A DNA stretch of 64,000 bases from Pseudomonas brassicacearum subsp. brassicacearum (GCF_008801605.1 NZ_VZPJ01000005.1:124001-188000), one strand, 5' to 3'. Shown: positions 8,796 to 20,242, numbered from the stretch's first letter. Numbers and translations: made by a program. The notes: generated by a model not told the origin, from the sequence alone.

Positions 8796-10085
8796 TCAAC
8801 CCTGCACGACGCAGGTGGCCAGGTGTGCAGCAAGCGCATCCCAGGCAATGCTTTGTTGTTCGCCCTGGCCACGCAGGGGTTTGAAACCTACCACTTGTTG
8901 GGCCAGTTCGTCGTCACCGAGGATCAGTGCGTACAGCGCACCGCTCTTGTCGGCCTTCTTGAATTGGCTCTTGAAGCTGCCAGCACCGGCGTTGATCTGC
9001 AGGCGCAGGTTGGGCAACTGGTCGCGGATCCGCTCGCTCAACGACAGGGCTGCCAGCTCGGCGGCCTCGCCAAAGGCGCACAAGTAGACGTCGACCTGAC
9101 GGGCCAGTTCTTCGGGGACCTTGTCCAAGGCTTCAAGCATCAGCACCAGGCGCTCGATGCCCATGGCAAAGCCCACGCCCGGGGTCGGCTTGCCGCCCAT
9201 CTGCTCAACCAGCCCGTCGTAGCGGCCGCCGGCACACACGGTGCCCTGGGCGCCGAGCTTGTCGGTGACCCACTCGAAGACGGTCTTGCTGTAGTAGTCC
9301 AGGCCACGGACCAACTTGGGGTTGATCACGTAAGGAATGCCCACGGCGTCGAGGCGCGCCTTCAGCCCTTCGAAGTGTGCACGGGATTCGTCGTCGAGGT
9401 AGTCGGCCATTTTCGGCGCGTCGACCAGGACCGCTTGGGTCTCGGCATTCTTGGTGTCGAGCACACGCAGCGGGTTGGTCTTCAGACGGCGCTGGCTGTC
9501 TTCGTCGAGCTTGTCCAGGTGGGCGGAAAGAAACTCCACCAACGCTTCACGGTAGCGGCCACGGGACTCGCTGGTGCCCAGGCTGTTGAGCTCAAGCTTG
9601 ACCGCATCGCGAAGCCCCAGCTCGCCCCACAGGCGCCAGGTCATGACGATCAGCTCGGCATCGATGTCCGGACCCTCGAGGTTGAACACCTCCAGGCCAA
9701 TCTGGTGGAACTGGCGATAACGGCCTTTCTGCGGACGCTCGTGACGGAACATCGGGCCGACGTACCAGAGTTTCTGCACCTGACCGCCGCCGGTGATGCC
9801 GTGCTCGAGCACCGCACGCACGCAGGCCGCCGTGCCTTCGGGGCGCAGGGTCAGGGAATCGCCGTTGCGGTCGTCGAAGGTGTACATCTCTTTTTCGACG
9901 ATGTCGGTCACTTCGCCGATGGAGCGCTTGAACAGCTCGGTGAACTCGACGATCGGCATGCGGATCTGCCGATAGCCGTAGTTATCCAGCAGACGCGCCA
10001 CGGTGCCCTCGAAATAGCGCCACAGGGGCGTCTGCTCGGGCAGGATGTCGTTCATGCCACGAATGGCTTGCAGGGACTTGCTCAC
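8796..10085 (-). CDS. hisS: histidyl-tRNA synthetase
   Basis: A 429-aa class II aminoacyl-tRNA synthetase. The N-terminal catalytic domain contains [12 protein letters not shown] (motif 2 region) and the histidine-specific motifs [12 protein letters not shown] and [13 protein letters not shown]. The C-terminal part is the anticodon-binding domain. The start is GTG preceded by AAGGAATAC. It charges tRNA-His with histidine and lies 22 bp after ispG in the same direction. Confidence 0.97.
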   Translation of the reverse strand: MSKSLQAIRGMNDILPEQTPLWRYFEGTVARLLDNYGYRQIRMPIVEFTELFKRSIGEVTDIVEKEMYTFDDRNGDSLTLRPEGTAACVRAVLEHGITGGGQVQKLWYVGPMFRHERPQKGRYRQFHQIGLEVFNLEGPDIDAELIVMTWRLWGELGLRDAVKLELNSLGTSESRGRYREALVEFLSAHLDKLDEDSQRRLKTNPLRVLDTKNAETQAVLVDAPKMADYLDDESRAHFEGLKARLDAVGIPYVINPKLVRGLDYYSKTVFEWVTDKLGAQGTVCAGGRYDGLVEQMGGKPTPGVGFAMGIERLVLMLEALDKVPEELARQVDVYLCAFGEAAELAALSLSERIRDQLPNLRLQINAGAGSFKSQFKKADKSGALYALILGDDELAQQVVGFKPLRGQGEQQSIAWDALAAHLATCVVQG

Positions 10086-10107
10086 GTGTATTCCTTAATC
10101 TTTCGAC

Positions 10108-11217
10108 TTAACCGCGCGCGATGACCGCTGCGTCGGCTTCGACCTTTTCGGCCGCTTTCTGGCGGATCAGCCGTTCCAGCTCATCCACCAGATTGTCATT
10201 CGTCAGTTTCTGCGACGGCTTGCCGTCGATGTAAATCAGGTTCGGTGTACCGCCAGTCAGGCCGATATGGGCCTCCTTGGCTTCGCCCGGCCCGTTGACC
10301 ACGCAACCGATCACCGCGACATCCAGCGGCACCAGCAGGTCTTCAAGGCGCCCTTCCAGCTCGTTCATGGTCTTGACCACATCGAAATTCTGCCGCGAGC
10401 AGCTCGGGCAGGCGATGAAGTTGATGCCACGGGAACGCAGGTGCAAGGACTTGAGAATGTCGTAGCCGACTTTCACTTCCTCGACCGGGTCAGCCGCCAA
10501 CGAGATGCGGATGGTATCGCCAATCCCTTCGGCGAGCAGCATACCGAGGCCGACGGCGGATTTCACCGTGCCCGAACGCAACCCACCGGCTTCGGTGATG
10601 CCCAGGTGCAGCGGCTGGACGATTTCCTTGGCCAGCAGGCGGTAGGCTTCGACGGCCATGAACACGTCGGACGCCTTCACGCTGACCTTGAAGTCCTGGA
10701 AATTCAGGCGTTCGAGGTGCTCGACGTGGCGCAGGGCCGACTCCACCAGTGCCGCGGGGGTCGGTTCGCCGTATTTCTTCTGCAGGTCTTTTTCCAGGGA
10801 ACCGGCGTTCACGCCGATGCGGATCGGGATGCCCCGGTCGCGGGCGGCATCCACCACGGCACGGACACGGTCTTCGCGACCGATGTTGCCCGGGTTGATA
10901 CGCAGGCAATCGACGCCCAACTCGGCCACACGCAAGGCGATGCGGTAGTCGAAATGGATGTCGGCCACCAAGGGCACCTTGACCAGTTGCTTGATCTTGC
11001 CGAACGCCTCGGCGGCGTCCATGTCTGGCACCGATACCCGCACGATGTCGACACCGGCGGCTTCCAGGCGGTTGATCTGGGCGACCGTGGCGGCCACGTC
11101 ATTGGTGTCGCTGTTGGTCATGCTCTGCACAGCGATAGGCGCATCGCCGCCCACGGGCACGTTGCCGACCCAGATTTTTCGGGATTCGCGACGCTTGATT
11201 GGAGATTCGCCGTGCAT
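10108..11217 (-). CDS. ispG: 4-hydroxy-3-methylbut-2-enyl diphosphate synthase (IspG/GcpE)
   Basis: A 369-aa [4Fe-4S] enzyme of the MEP isoprenoid pathway, converting MEcPP to HMBPP. The N-terminal TIM barrel begins at about [19 protein letters not shown]. The C-terminal part holds the cluster ligands in ACPSCSRQ and GCVVNGPGE. It depends on Fe-S delivery, and the isc operon lies only a few kb upstream in the same orientation. It begins 3 bp after the rodZ-like gene. Confidence 0.97.
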   Translation of the reverse strand: MHGESPIKRRESRKIWVGNVPVGGDAPIAVQSMTNSDTNDVAATVAQINRLEAAGVDIVRVSVPDMDAAEAFGKIKQLVKVPLVADIHFDYRIALRVAELGVDCLRINPGNIGREDRVRAVVDAARDRGIPIRIGVNAGSLEKDLQKKYGEPTPAALVESALRHVEHLERLNFQDFKVSVKASDVFMAVEAYRLLAKEIVQPLHLGITEAGGLRSGTVKSAVGLGMLLAEGIGDTIRISLAADPVEEVKVGYDILKSLHLRSRGINFIACPSCSRQNFDVVKTMNELEGRLEDLLVPLDVAVIGCVVNGPGEAKEAHIGLTGGTPNLIYIDGKPSQKLTNDNLVDELERLIRQKAAEKVEADAAVIARG

Positions 11218-11220
11218 GAC

Positions 11221-12246
11221 TTATTGACCCAACTTCAGGCGAGCGGTCTCGCCACTGGTGAACGGAGCGATGTCGACCGGCTGGCCGTTGTAGCTGACCT
11301 GCGCGCCACGGGCATAACCCAGGCGTACGGCAAAGGGTGGCTTGCCGTTGATGGAGGTGCTGTCGCCCTTGCGCTTGAGGCCACTGAACAGCACCTTGCC
11401 GTTGCCGTCGGTGATCTGCGTCCAGCAGTCGGCGACAAACTGAATCTGTACCTGGCCTTCACCTGCCGCTGGAGCCGGGGTCGGGGCCGCCGGGGCTGCC
11501 GGAACAACTGGCGCGGCTGGAGCCGCGTGGGTCGCAGGCGCAGTCGCGGTTGGCGCTGGCGTGCTCGGTGCGGCAGGGGCGGTGGCAATCGGTGCAGTCG
11601 GCGCTGTTGGTGCAGCTGGCACAGGGGCTGGAACAGCCGGCTCGGCACCCGCTTCGGCATCGGCGGCGTCCTGGCCCTGTGGCAACGCCAGGGCGGTTTC
11701 GCCTTCGGCCTGGCCTTCGACGACAGCCTGGTCTTCCGGCTCGTCCAGCGGATGGATCTGGGTGGTGCCGTCGGCGCCTTCGACCTCAACGTGCTCAGGG
11801 TTCATGGCGACCGGCTCTTTGTTGCGCAAAGAAGCCTGATCCTGCCACCAGACAAAACCGCCACCAATCACCGCGATCAGCAGCAACAGGCTGACGATTC
11901 GCAAAATGGTGTGGGAAACGCGAACCGGCTCCTCGATGCGACCCAGGCTGTGCACGTTGCTGCCCTGGGCATCGGAACCGGTGTATTGATCGAATTGCTG
12001 GACCAGCACGGTCTGGTCCATGCCGAGCAACTTGGCATAGGCGCGGATATAGCCGCGGGCGAAGGTATGCCCAGGCAGCTTGTCGAACGCGCCCGCTTCC
12101 AGATTGCCCAAGGAGGCCACGGTGAGATTGAGCTTGAGGGCCACTTCGGCCAGCGACCAACCATTGCTTTCGCGGGCTTGACGCAGGGTCTCACCAGGAT
12201 TTACGCGAGTCGCTGCTACAACTTCGGGATGCGCCGCTTTCATCAT
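11221..12246 (-). CDS. rodZ: RodZ-like helix-turn-helix membrane protein
   Basis: A 341-aa protein with the RodZ layout: a cytoplasmic HTH domain (about residues 17-85, LRQARESNGWSLAEVA), one membrane helix (about 112-132), a long Pro/Ala/Thr-rich periplasmic linker (about 195-265), and a C-terminal DUF4115 beta domain (VQIQFVADCWTQI). RodZ links MreB filaments to the elongasome and cell shape. The start ATG overlaps the pilW stop as ATGA, so the two are translationally coupled. A second in-frame ATG follows immediately. Confidence 0.88.
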   Translation of the reverse strand: MMKAAHPEVVAATRVNPGETLRQARESNGWSLAEVALKLNLTVASLGNLEAGAFDKLPGHTFARGYIRAYAKLLGMDQTVLVQQFDQYTGSDAQGSNVHSLGRIEEPVRVSHTILRIVSLLLLIAVIGGGFVWWQDQASLRNKEPVAMNPEHVEVEGADGTTQIHPLDEPEDQAVVEGQAEGETALALPQGQDAADAEAGAEPAVPAPVPAAPTAPTAPIATAPAAPSTPAPTATAPATHAAPAAPVVPAAPAAPTPAPAAGEGQVQIQFVADCWTQITDGNGKVLFSGLKRKGDSTSINGKPPFAVRLGYARGAQVSYNGQPVDIAPFTSGETARLKLGQ

Positions 12247-13001
12247 TGCTCCGACAGGTATTGCTGATATTCCGGCGTACCGGGATAGAGTCTTTTGAGT
12301 TGCAGGCCGTAACTTGCAGCCTTGTCGCGATCTTCAAACACATGTGCCAGCCGAACGCCGAGCAATAGACTACGTGCATTTTGCTCGCTCAGCAGGCTAA
12401 AACGCTCGTAGTAGTCACGCGCGGGCACATAATGCCTGTCTTCGTAGGACAACTCAGCCATTTCCAGCAGCGCCCGCGGTTGCTGGCGGTTGAGCCGCAG
12501 CGCCTTTTCCAGCTGCTGGCGGGCCAGGTCACGCTGGCCCAGCTGCGCGGCCGTCATGCCGAGGTTTTCGAAAACCCGCGAACGCTCAGGGTAAAGGGTG
12601 TCGGCGGCAGCCTGCTCGAAGCGCTCGTAGGCTTCCTTGTAACGTTTCTGCTCGAAAAGAAAGCTGCCGTAGTTGTTCAGGATCCGTGCGTCTTGCGGGC
12701 GGGCAGACAGCGCCTTGCGAAAATGCTGGTCGGCCAGCTCCGGTTCCATCTCGGCCTGGAACACCAGGGCCAGGGCCGCGTTGGCGTCCGGGTCGGAATC
12801 GTCCAGCTCCAGGGCTTTCTTGAGCGGCACCTTGGCCCGTTCGGTCATGCCCTGCTGCAGGTAGCCAATGCCCAGTTGCACGTAGGCCACACGCGCCTCG
12901 TCGCGCCCTTTGCTGGTCCTCATCGGGTTGTAGTCACCCGACAGGACACAACCGGAACAAAGGCCGGCCAACAGCAAAACGAGCGCGAAGCGCAGGGACA
13001 T
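12243..13001 (-). CDS. pilW: type IV pilus biogenesis/stability lipoprotein PilW (PilF)
   Basis: A 252-aa lipoprotein: hydrophobic signal with lipobox LCSGC near residue 18, followed by about six TPR units. PilW/PilF is the outer-membrane pilotin that helps the PilQ secretin assemble for type IV pili. It lies between rlmN (12 bp gap) and the rodZ-like gene (4-bp overlap), a conserved Pseudomonas arrangement. Confidence 0.92.
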   Translation of the reverse strand: MSLRFALVLLLAGLCSGCVLSGDYNPMRTSKGRDEARVAYVQLGIGYLQQGMTERAKVPLKKALELDDSDPDANAALALVFQAEMEPELADQHFRKALSARPQDARILNNYGSFLFEQKRYKEAYERFEQAAADTLYPERSRVFENLGMTAAQLGQRDLARQQLEKALRLNRQQPRALLEMAELSYEDRHYVPARDYYERFSLLSEQNARSLLLGVRLAHVFEDRDKAASYGLQLKRLYPGTPEYQQYLSEQ

Positions 13002-13013
13002 AGAGTTCCTCTC

Positions 13014-14162
13014 TTAGTGACTGTTCGCAGCGTTTTGCACCGCATCGTCCGCGGCGTTCAACTCACGCACGGCAATGTAGCGTTCACTGCGACGGGTGCG
13101 ATCCAGCACCTGTCCTACCAATTGGCCACAGGCGGCGTCGATGTCTTCGCCGCGGGTGGTGCGCACGGTGACGTTGAAGCCAGCGTGGTGAAGCTGATCC
13201 TGGAAGCGACGAATCGCGTTGTTGCTCGGACGCTCGTAACCGGAATGCGGGAACGGGTTGAACGGAATCAGGTTGATCTTGCACGGGATGTTCTTGAGCA
13301 GCTCGATCATCTCGACCGCGTGTTCGACCTTGTCGTTCACATCCTTGAGCAGCGTGTACTCGATGGTCAGCACGCGCTTTTCGCCCAGGGACGACATGTA
13401 GCGCTGGCACGACTCGAGCAGCATCTTAAGCGGATATTTCTTGTTGATCGGCACCAATTGGTTACGCAATGCGTCATTGGGTGCGTGCAGCGACAACGCC
13501 AGGGAGACGTCGATGTGCTTGGCCAGCTCATCGATCATCGGCACCACGCCGGAAGTGGACAGGGTCACGCGGCGCTTGGAGATGCCGTAGCCCAGGTCGT
13601 CCATCATCAGGTGCATGGCGGAAACGACGTTGTCGAAGTTCAGCAGCGGCTCACCCATGCCCATCATCACCACGTTGGTGATGGCACGGTCGACGGTCGC
13701 CGGGACGCTGCCAAAGGATTTGTTGGCAATCCACACCTGGCCGATCACTTCGGCGGCGGTGAGGTTGCTATTGAAGCCTTGCTTGCCGGTGGAGCAGAAA
13801 CTGCAGTCCAGGGCACAGCCTGCCTGGGACGAAACGCACAAGGTGCCGCGTTTGCCCTGGGGAATGTAGACGGTCTCGACGCAGCTGCCGGACGCCACGC
13901 GCACCACCCACTTGCGGGTGCCGTCGCTGGAAATGTCCTGGCTGACCACTTCGGGGCCGCGAATCTCGGCAACAGCCTTGAGCTTTTCGCGCAGGGCCTT
14001 GCCGACATTCGTCATGGCGTCGAAGTCGTCGACGCCAAAGTGGTGAATCCATTTCATCACCTGACCGGCACGGAAACGCTTCTCCCCGATCGAGTCGAAG
14101 AATTTCTCCATTTCCGGCTGGGTCAGCCCCAGCAGATTGGTTTTAACAGTCGATGTAGTCAT
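13014..14162 (-). CDS. rlmN: 23S rRNA (A2503-C2)/tRNA (A37-C2) methyltransferase RlmN
   Basis: A 382-aa radical SAM methyltransferase. The CxxxCxxC cluster motif appears as [15 protein letters not shown], and [12 protein letters not shown] is the SAM-binding GGE-like stretch. A catalytic Cys lies near the C-terminus (AACGQLVGQ). It methylates A2503 in 23S rRNA and A37 of some tRNAs. Start ATG with GAGAGTGAAGGTGAATCC upstream. It follows ndk by 28 bp. Confidence 0.96.
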   Translation of the reverse strand: MTTSTVKTNLLGLTQPEMEKFFDSIGEKRFRAGQVMKWIHHFGVDDFDAMTNVGKALREKLKAVAEIRGPEVVSQDISSDGTRKWVVRVASGSCVETVYIPQGKRGTLCVSSQAGCALDCSFCSTGKQGFNSNLTAAEVIGQVWIANKSFGSVPATVDRAITNVVMMGMGEPLLNFDNVVSAMHLMMDDLGYGISKRRVTLSTSGVVPMIDELAKHIDVSLALSLHAPNDALRNQLVPINKKYPLKMLLESCQRYMSSLGEKRVLTIEYTLLKDVNDKVEHAVEMIELLKNIPCKINLIPFNPFPHSGYERPSNNAIRRFQDQLHHAGFNVTVRTTRGEDIDAACGQLVGQVLDRTRRSERYIAVRELNAADDAVQNAANSH

Positions 14163-14190
14163 GGATTCACCTTCACTCTCAAGCCAATGC

Positions 14191-14616
14191 TTAGCGAGCG
14201 GTTACTTCAGTAGCAGCGAAAAAGTAAGCGATTTCGCGAGCAGCAGCGGCTTCGGAGTCCGAACCGTGAACGGCGTTGGCGTCGATGGACTCGGCGAAGT
14301 CAGCACGGATGGTGCCGGCAGCAGCTTCTTTAGGGTTGGTAGCGCCCATCAGCTCACGGTTGCGAGCGATAGCGTTTTCGCCTTCCAGCACCTGAACGAC
14401 AACCGGACCGGAAGTCATGAAAGCAACCAGCTCACCGAAGAAACCGCGCTCGCTGTGCTCAGCGTAGAAGCCTTCGGCTTCGGCTTTGGACAGTTGCTTC
14501 ATTTTCGAAGCTACAACGCGCAGGCCAGCGTCTTCGAAGCGGGTAACGATCTTGCCGATCACGTTTTTAGCAACGGCGTCAGGCTTGATGATGGAGAAAG
14601 TACGTTGAACAGCCAT
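14191..14616 (-). CDS. ndk: nucleoside diphosphate kinase
   Basis: A 141-aa NDK with the active-site histidine at residue 117 in NAVHGSDS and the nucleotide-binding stretch [11 protein letters not shown] at the N-terminus. It moves the gamma-phosphate between nucleotides via a phosphohistidine. It begins the ndk-rlmN-pilW-rodZ-ispG-hisS set after the isc-operon terminator, so its promoter probably lies in 14617-14704. Confidence 0.97.
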   Translation of the reverse strand: MAVQRTFSIIKPDAVAKNVIGKIVTRFEDAGLRVVASKMKQLSKAEAEGFYAEHSERGFFGELVAFMTSGPVVVQVLEGENAIARNRELMGATNPKEAAAGTIRADFAESIDANAVHGSDSEAAAAREIAYFFAATEVTAR

Positions 14617-14643
14617 GGTGTAACTCCAGAAACGGTAATTTGC

Positions 14644-14676
14644 GAAAAATTAAACCCGCGAATTATACGCGGGTTC
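14644..14676 (-). terminator. terminator at the end of the isc operon
   Basis: Minus-strand AACCCGCG (14668-14675) pairs with CGCGGGTT (14653-14660) around a short AT loop, followed by TAATTTTT. It lies 29 bp after the iscX stop codon and before ndk. Confidence 0.85.
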
Positions 14677-14704
14677 AGGGGTATTGCCTAACCTGCCAGG
14701 TCGA

Positions 14705-14905
14705 TCAGTCGATTTCTTCGATCCAGAGCGCCTGGACCGCTTCCAAGACCTTCTCGCCGCAACGGCCAGAGGTGCTGTCGAAACCGGGAAGCTCCATGAT
14801 CCAGTGCTGCAGATCGACGAAATTGACCTTCAGCGGATCCACGTCCGGCTTGGCTTCGGCCAGTTCTTCTGCGATGCGTTGTACATCATTCCAACCATAG
14901 CTCAT
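14705..14905 (-). CDS. iscX: Fe-S assembly protein IscX
   Basis: A 66-aa acidic protein, the usual IscX length when started at the ATG giving MSYGWNDVQ. The family motif 'DPLKVNFVDLQHWI' is visible. IscX binds IscS and iron and tunes Fe-S synthesis. It is the last gene of the isc operon, 13 bp after fdx. Confidence 0.94.
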   Translation of the reverse strand: MSYGWNDVQRIAEELAEAKPDVDPLKVNFVDLQHWIMELPGFDSTSGRCGEKVLEAVQALWIEEID

Positions 14906-14918
14906 GACAGTGTCACCA

Positions 14919-15260
14919 TCAGTGCGGCGCTTCGGCCGCATGGTTAAGCGAATATTTCGGGATTTCGACCACCAGGTCTTCGGTACCGACCTTGGCCTGA
15001 CAGGTCAGGCGCGACGTCGGTTCCAGGCCCCAGGCCCTATCAAGGTAGTCTTCTTCCAGCTCATCGGCCTCATTCAGCGAGTCGAAACCTTCGCGAATGA
15101 TGCAATGGCACGTGGTGCAGGCACAGACACCGCCGCAGGCGCTCTCGATCTCGATGTGGTTGTCGTGGGCCACTTCAAGAATGGACTTGCCGGTTTCGGC
15201 CTCTACCACCATACCGTCCGGGCAATGCTCGGCGTGTGGCAGAAAAATGATCTGCGGCAT
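14919..15260 (-). CDS. fdx: 2Fe-2S ferredoxin of the isc system
   Basis: A 113-aa adrenodoxin-type ferredoxin. The cluster ligands are in CGGVCACTTCHC, with the last Cys in RLTCQAKV. It supplies electrons for cluster formation on IscU. It lies 3 bp after hscA and 13 bp before iscX. Confidence 0.96.
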   Translation of the reverse strand: MPQIIFLPHAEHCPDGMVVEAETGKSILEVAHDNHIEIESACGGVCACTTCHCIIREGFDSLNEADELEEDYLDRAWGLEPTSRLTCQAKVGTEDLVVEIPKYSLNHAAEAPH

Positions 15261-15263
15261 CAG

Positions 15264-17126
15264 TTATTCCTCGATTTCATTCAGGTTGCGCCCCGCCAGG
15301 GCGGCTTTCACCGTCGAGTCCAGGCGGCGGGCAGCAAAGGCGTCGGTGACGTGCGACAGACGCTTGGTCTGCTGCTCGATGGCATAGCCATCGGTGCCTT
15401 TGATCAATTCGGACAATTCCTGCATCTGCAGCTCGATGACCATGCGCTCTTCGGCATCCAACAAACGGTCGCCGTCAGCCTCAAGGGCACCTTGCACGGC
15501 TTCGATCAGGCGCTGGGCGTCGACCTGCTGCTCGCGCAGCACACGGGCGACTTTGTCGTCGCTGGCATGCTGGAAGGAATCCTTGAGCATCTTGGCGATT
15601 TCGCCGTCGGTCAGGCCATAGGACGGCTTGACCTGGATGCTCGCCTCCACGCCCGAACCCAGTTCGCGGGCGGAGACGTTGAGCAAGCCGTCGGCATCGA
15701 CCTGGAAGGTCACGCGGATCTTCGCCGCACCCGCCACCATCGGCGGGATGCCGCGCAATTCGAAGCGAGCCAGGGAGCGGCAGTCGCTGATCAGCTCACG
15801 CTCGCCTTGCAGCACGTGGACCATCATGGCCGACTGGCCGTCTTTATAGGTGGTGAAGTCCTGGGCGCGGGCAACGGGGATGGTGGTGTTACGCGGAATC
15901 ACCTTCTCCATCAGGCCGCCCATGGTCTCCAGGCCCAGGGACAACGGAATCACGTCGAGCAGCAGCAGTTCGCCGCCATCGCGCTTGTTGCCGGCCAGGG
16001 TATCGGCCTGGATCGCGGCGCCGATGGCAACCACCTGGTCCGGGTCGATTTCAGTCAGCGGCTGGCGGCCAAAGGCCTCGGCCACGGCTTCGCGAACTCG
16101 AGGCACGCGGGTCGAACCACCGACCATGACCACGGCCTTGACGTCTTCGAGCTCTACGCCGGAATCGCGCACGGCACGGCGGCAGGCCTTGAGGCTGCGG
16201 GCGACCATGGGTTCGATCAGGGCATCGAAGGCTTCGCGGGTCAGCGCGGCTTTCCAGTCGCCATAAGCGACTTCAACCGTGGCGGCGTCGGTCAAGGCTT
16301 CCTTGGCGGCGCAGGCGGTTTGCAGCAGATGGCGTTGCGCACCCGGGTCGAGGTCAGCGGACAAACCGGCTTGCTCGATGATCCAGCCGGCGATGGCGTG
16401 GTCGAAGTCATCGCCGCCCAGGGCGCTGTCGCCGCCGGTGGCCAGGACTTCGAAGACACCGCCAGTCAGGCGCAGGATCGAAATATCGAAAGTACCGCCA
16501 CCCAAGTCGTAGATGGCGACCAGGCCTTCGGCATGCTGGTCCAGGCCATACGCCACCGCAGCGGCCGTCGGCTCGTTGAGCAGGCGCAGCACGTTCAGGC
16601 CGGCGAGCTTGGCGGCATCCTTGGTGGCTTGGCGCTGGGCATCGTCGAAATAAGCCGGGACGGTAATGACCGCGCCCACCAATTCACCGCCCAGTGCCGC
16701 TTCGGCGCGCTGGCGCAAGACCTTGAGGATGTCGGCGGAAACCTCTACCGGGCTTTTCGGGCCCTGTACGGTTTCGATGAACGGCATGTGGGATTCACCG
16801 CCGACGAAGCGGTACGGCAGTTGGTCGCCCAGTTGCTTGACGTCGGACAGACCACGACCCATCAAGCGCTTGATCGAGACGATGGTGTTCAACGGGTCGG
16901 TGGCGGCGGCCAGCTTGGCCGACTCGCCCACTTCGACGTGATCGGCGTGATAGCGCACGGCGGACGGCAGGATCACTTGCCCTTGCTCATCGGCCAGCGG
17001 TTCGGAAAGACCGCTGCGCAAGGCAGCGACCAGGGAATTGGTGGTACCCAAGTCAATCCCGACAGCCAGGCGACGCTGGTGCGGTTGTGGACTTTGGCCG
17101 GGTTCGGCGATCTGCAGTAGGGCCAT
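15264..17126 (-). CDS. hscA: Fe-S cluster chaperone HscA (Hsp70 family)
   Basis: A 620-aa specialised Hsp70. ATPase motifs include [27 protein letters not shown] and [13 protein letters not shown]; the substrate-binding domain starts around residue 390. HscA, stimulated by HscB, recognises the LPPVK loop of IscU and drives release of the finished cluster to target proteins. It lies between hscB (50 bp gap) and fdx. Confidence 0.97.
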   Translation of the reverse strand: MALLQIAEPGQSPQPHQRRLAVGIDLGTTNSLVAALRSGLSEPLADEQGQVILPSAVRYHADHVEVGESAKLAAATDPLNTIVSIKRLMGRGLSDVKQLGDQLPYRFVGGESHMPFIETVQGPKSPVEVSADILKVLRQRAEAALGGELVGAVITVPAYFDDAQRQATKDAAKLAGLNVLRLLNEPTAAAVAYGLDQHAEGLVAIYDLGGGTFDISILRLTGGVFEVLATGGDSALGGDDFDHAIAGWIIEQAGLSADLDPGAQRHLLQTACAAKEALTDAATVEVAYGDWKAALTREAFDALIEPMVARSLKACRRAVRDSGVELEDVKAVVMVGGSTRVPRVREAVAEAFGRQPLTEIDPDQVVAIGAAIQADTLAGNKRDGGELLLLDVIPLSLGLETMGGLMEKVIPRNTTIPVARAQDFTTYKDGQSAMMVHVLQGERELISDCRSLARFELRGIPPMVAGAAKIRVTFQVDADGLLNVSARELGSGVEASIQVKPSYGLTDGEIAKMLKDSFQHASDDKVARVLREQQVDAQRLIEAVQGALEADGDRLLDAEERMVIELQMQELSELIKGTDGYAIEQQTKRLSHVTDAFAARRLDSTVKAALAGRNLNEIEE

Positions 17127-17176
17127 CGTAATCAGGACTTATCTGTAATCAGGCGTGCGACCGGAGCGGCACTGGG

Positions 17177-17698
17177 TTAATCGTCGAGGCGCTCTTCGAG
17201 CTGGCGCACTTCGTAGGTGAGCTTGTCGAGGAACTGCATGCGCCGCATCAGGCGTTCGGCCTGTTCGCGTTGCGCGGCATCGTTCCAGCAGGCTGCGAAG
17301 CTTTCGTTCAATGTGTGCTGGGCGTCTTTCAAGCGGCGCTTGAATACCGCGACACCGGCCAGGTCGGCGCTGTCCTGCAGGTCTTCGAGCTCTTCGCGCC
17401 ATTGCATCTGCTGCAAAAGAAACTCGGGATCGTGGACCGTGACCTCCAGCGGCAACTCATGGCCGCTGATGGCGAGCAGGTAACGCGCGCGCTTGGCTGG
17501 ACTCTTGAGTGTCTGGTACGCCTCGTTGAGGTTCGCAGACTGCTCAAGCGCCCGGCGCTGCTCGGCTTCGGAGGCGTCAGCAAAGCGGTCCGGGTGGACA
17601 CCACGGGCCAATTCCAGATAACGCGCGGACAACTGGTCGAGATCCAGCTGGAACGCAGGCTGCATCTGGAACAACGCAAAATGACAAGGAGTACCCAC
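17177..17698 (-). CDS. hscB: Fe-S co-chaperone HscB
   Basis: A J-domain protein with HPDRF (HPD motif) near residue 30 and a C-terminal three-helix region that binds IscU. I chose the GTG at 17698, preceded by GAGG at good spacing. It gives [11 protein letters not shown] as the N-terminus and exactly 173 aa, the usual family length. The longer upstream frame would add 13 residues not seen in the family. It sits between iscA (8 bp) and hscA. Confidence 0.94.
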   Translation of the reverse strand: MGTPCHFALFQMQPAFQLDLDQLSARYLELARGVHPDRFADASEAEQRRALEQSANLNEAYQTLKSPAKRARYLLAISGHELPLEVTVHDPEFLLQQMQWREELEDLQDSADLAGVAVFKRRLKDAQHTLNESFAACWNDAAQREQAERLMRRMQFLDKLTYEVRQLEERLDD

Positions 17699-17706
17699 AA
17701 GCTGCC

Positions 17707-18030
17707 TCAGATGTTGAAGCTTTCGCCGCAGCCACATTCACCGCGCACGTTGGGGTTGTTGAACTTGAAGCCTTCGTTCAACCCTTCCTTGACGAAATCC
17801 AGTTCGGTGCCGTCCAGGTACGTCAGGCTTTTCGGGTCGATGATCACTTTCTGACCATGACTCTCGAACACCTGATCGTCTTCGCCCACTTCGTCGACGA
17901 ATTCCAGTACATAGGCGAGGCCAGAACAGCCCGTGGTGCGAACACCCAGGCGGATACCCTCGCCCTTGCCGCGCCCCGCAAGTGAGCGCTGGATATGGTT
18001 AGCTGCCGCTTCTGTCATCTGGATAGCCAT
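17707..18030 (-). CDS. iscA: Fe-S assembly protein IscA
   Basis: A 107-aa A-type carrier with the three conserved cysteines in TGCSGLAY and GECGCGESF. It takes or delivers Fe-S clusters, mainly 4Fe-4S, from IscU to apo-proteins. It is 25 bp after iscU in the isc operon. Confidence 0.96.
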   Translation of the reverse strand: MAIQMTEAAANHIQRSLAGRGKGEGIRLGVRTTGCSGLAYVLEFVDEVGEDDQVFESHGQKVIIDPKSLTYLDGTELDFVKEGLNEGFKFNNPNVRGECGCGESFNI

Positions 18031-18055
18031 GGAAAACTCCTTACCGTAACGCGGA

Positions 18056-18442
18056 TCAGATCAAGCCTTTCTTCTGCTTGTAATCGCGAACGGCGGCCTT
18101 GATGGCGTCTTCGGCGAGTACCGAGCAGTGGATCTTCACTGGCGGCAGGGCCAGTTCTTCGGCCAGCTGGGTGTTCTTGATGGTTTCGGCTTCATCAAGG
18201 GTCTTGCCCTTCATCCACTCGGTGGCCAGGGAGCTGGACGCGATCGCGGAACCGCAGCCGTAGGTCTTGAACTTGGCATCTTCGATGATGCCTTGCTCGT
18301 TGACCTTGATCTGCAGGCGCATGACGTCGCCGCACGCTGGGGCGCCGACCATGCCGGTGCCGACATCAGGATCCTGCGCGTCCATCTTGCCGACGTTGCG
18401 CGGGTTCTCGTAGTGGTCGATGACCTTTTCGCTATATGCCAT
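18056..18442 (-). CDS. iscU: Fe-S scaffold protein IscU
   Basis: A 128-aa scaffold with cluster cysteines at residues 37 (APACGD), 63 (TYGCGSA) and 106 (KIHCSVL). The HscA recognition motif LPPVK is at about 99-103. Clusters are built here from IscS-derived sulfur. It lies between iscS and iscA. Confidence 0.97.
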   Translation of the reverse strand: MAYSEKVIDHYENPRNVGKMDAQDPDVGTGMVGAPACGDVMRLQIKVNEQGIIEDAKFKTYGCGSAIASSSLATEWMKGKTLDEAETIKNTQLAEELALPPVKIHCSVLAEDAIKAAVRDYKQKKGLI

Positions 18443-18485
18443 TTGCTTTAATCCTCATCAGTGAGTCGCTCTGGTGGCGACTTCT

Positions 18486-19700
18486 TCAGTGCGCCGCCCA
18501 CTCGATTTTCGAAATGTCGACGCCGTCTTTGTACATGTCCCACAGCGGCGACAGAGCGCGCAGCTTGGTAACGGCCTCGCAGACTTTCTGCGCGGCGTAA
18601 TCGATTTCTTCTTCGGTGGTGAAGCGGCCGAAGGTGAAGCGGATCGAGCTGTGGGCCAGTTCGTCGTTGCGGCCCAGGGCGCGCAGTACGTACGAAGGCT
18701 CGAGCGATGCCGAGGTGCAGGCCGAACCGGACGACACGGCCAGATCCTTGAGCGCCATGATCAGCGACTCGCCTTCAACATAGTTGAAGCTCAGGTTCAG
18801 GTTGTGCGGTACGCGGGCGGTCATGCTGCCGTTGACGTAGAGTTCTTCGAGGTCCTCGACCTGCTTGAAGAAGCGGTCGCTCAGGGCCTTGATGCGCACG
18901 TTCTCGGCAGCCATGTCTTCCTTGGCTACACGGAAGGCTTCGCCCATGCCGACGATCTGGTGGGTCGCCAGGGTGCCGGAACGCATGCCACGCTCGTGAC
19001 CGCCGCCGTGCATGGTCGCTTCGAGGCGAACACGCGGCTTGCGGCTGACGTACAGCGCGCCAATGCCTTTAGGGCCGTAGGTCTTGTGGGCCGAGAACGA
19101 CATCAGGTCGACTTTCAGCTTGGACAGGTCGATGTCGACCTTGCCGGTGGACTGGGCCGCGTCGACGTGGAACAGGATGCCCTTGGAACGGGTCAGCTCG
19201 CCGATGGCCGCGATGTCGTTGACGGTGCCGATTTCGTTGTTCACGTGCATGATCGAAACCAGGATGGTGTCGTCGCGCAGGGCGGCTTCGACCATGGCTG
19301 GAGTGATGATGCCGTCTTCACCTGGCTCGATGTAGGTGACTTCGAAGCCTTCACGCTCCAGTTGGCGCATGGTGTCCAGGACAGCCTTGTGCTCGATCTT
19401 GGAGGTGATCAGGTGCTTGCCCTTGGTGTGATAGAAATGCGCGACGCCCTTGATTGCCAGGTTGTCGGATTCAGTGGCACCGGAGGTCCAGACGATTTCA
19501 CGCGGGTCGGCGTTGACCAGGTCAGCGACCTGGCGACGGGCGTTTTCGACCGACTCTTCGGCCTTCCAGCCGAACACGTGGGAACGGGACGCCGGGTTAC
19601 CGAAGTTTCCGTCGACCAGCAGGCATTCACTCATTTTTTGCGCAACACGCGGGTCAACCGGGGTGGTCGCTGAGTAATCAAGGTAAATCGGCAATTTCAT
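18486..19700 (-). CDS. iscS: cysteine desulfurase IscS
   Basis: A 404-aa class V PLP enzyme. [11 protein letters not shown] carries the PLP lysine, and the persulfide-forming cysteine is in [15 protein letters not shown]. It converts cysteine to alanine and passes sulfur to IscU, and to tRNA thiolation enzymes. The nearby cysE supplies the precursor for cysteine. It is 50 bp after iscR. Confidence 0.97.
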   Translation of the reverse strand: MKLPIYLDYSATTPVDPRVAQKMSECLLVDGNFGNPASRSHVFGWKAEESVENARRQVADLVNADPREIVWTSGATESDNLAIKGVAHFYHTKGKHLITSKIEHKAVLDTMRQLEREGFEVTYIEPGEDGIITPAMVEAALRDDTILVSIMHVNNEIGTVNDIAAIGELTRSKGILFHVDAAQSTGKVDIDLSKLKVDLMSFSAHKTYGPKGIGALYVSRKPRVRLEATMHGGGHERGMRSGTLATHQIVGMGEAFRVAKEDMAAENVRIKALSDRFFKQVEDLEELYVNGSMTARVPHNLNLSFNYVEGESLIMALKDLAVSSGSACTSASLEPSYVLRALGRNDELAHSSIRFTFGRFTTEEEIDYAAQKVCEAVTKLRALSPLWDMYKDGVDISKIEWAAH

Positions 19701-19750
19701 GGACTCTCTCCTAAATCAGGCTGGCTGGCGTTCCGCGTGCTCTGCGGCAG

Positions 19751-20242
19751 TCATTCGACGGCGGACGCTTCAATCTTGTCCAGGTGCGGCGCCTTGCTAT
19801 TGCAACGACGCTGGTCCTGACGCTGGGCTACTTCTTGCACCTCACGACGAGTTACAAGGTCAGCCAAGCTGATACCGCTTAGAAATTCGTGAATCTGCAG
19901 GCTGAGATCGCACCACAAGTGGTGGGTCAGGCAAGTATCGCCGCCATGGCAGTCGCCAAGGCCCTGGCATTTGGTCGCATCGACCGATTCGTTCACCGCA
20001 TCGATCACCTGGGCGACCTGGATGCCCTGCATGTCGCGCGACAGCTGGTAGCCGCCGCCAGGGCCGCGAACGCTGGAAACCAGGTTGCTACGGCGCAGCT
20101 TGGCGAACAGCTGCTCAAGATAAGACAGGGAAATGCCCTGGCGCTCGGAGATATCGGCCAGGGACACCGGCCCGTGCTGCGCATGCAATGCCAGATCCAG
20201 CATTGCGGTCACGGCGTATCGGCCTTTTGTAGTCAGTCGCAT
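19751..20242 (-). CDS. iscR: Fe-S regulator IscR
   Basis: A 163-aa Rrf2-family winged-helix repressor. Taking the ATG that gives [11 protein letters not shown] puts the cluster ligands at Cys92, Cys98, Cys104 and His107, the same numbering as in E. coli IscR. With its 2Fe-2S cluster it represses the isc operon; apo-IscR regulates other genes. The upstream sequence contains two IscR-box-like sites, consistent with autoregulation. Confidence 0.96.
   Translation of the reverse strand: MRLTTKGRYAVTAMLDLALHAQHGPVSLADISERQGISLSYLEQLFAKLRRSNLVSSVRGPGGGYQLSRDMQGIQVAQVIDAVNESVDATKCQGLGDCHGGDTCLTHHLWCDLSLQIHEFLSGISLADLVTRREVQEVAQRQDQRRCNSKAPHLDKIEASAVE

Noticed and set aside
10267..12267. 666-codon plus-strand frame opposite ispG and rodZ
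   Set aside because: Runs across two well-defined genes and has repetitive Gly/Trp/Arg composition caused by the rodZ linker.
14904..17120. 738-codon plus-strand frame opposite fdx and hscA
   Set aside because: Antisense shadow of hscA; no conserved motifs.
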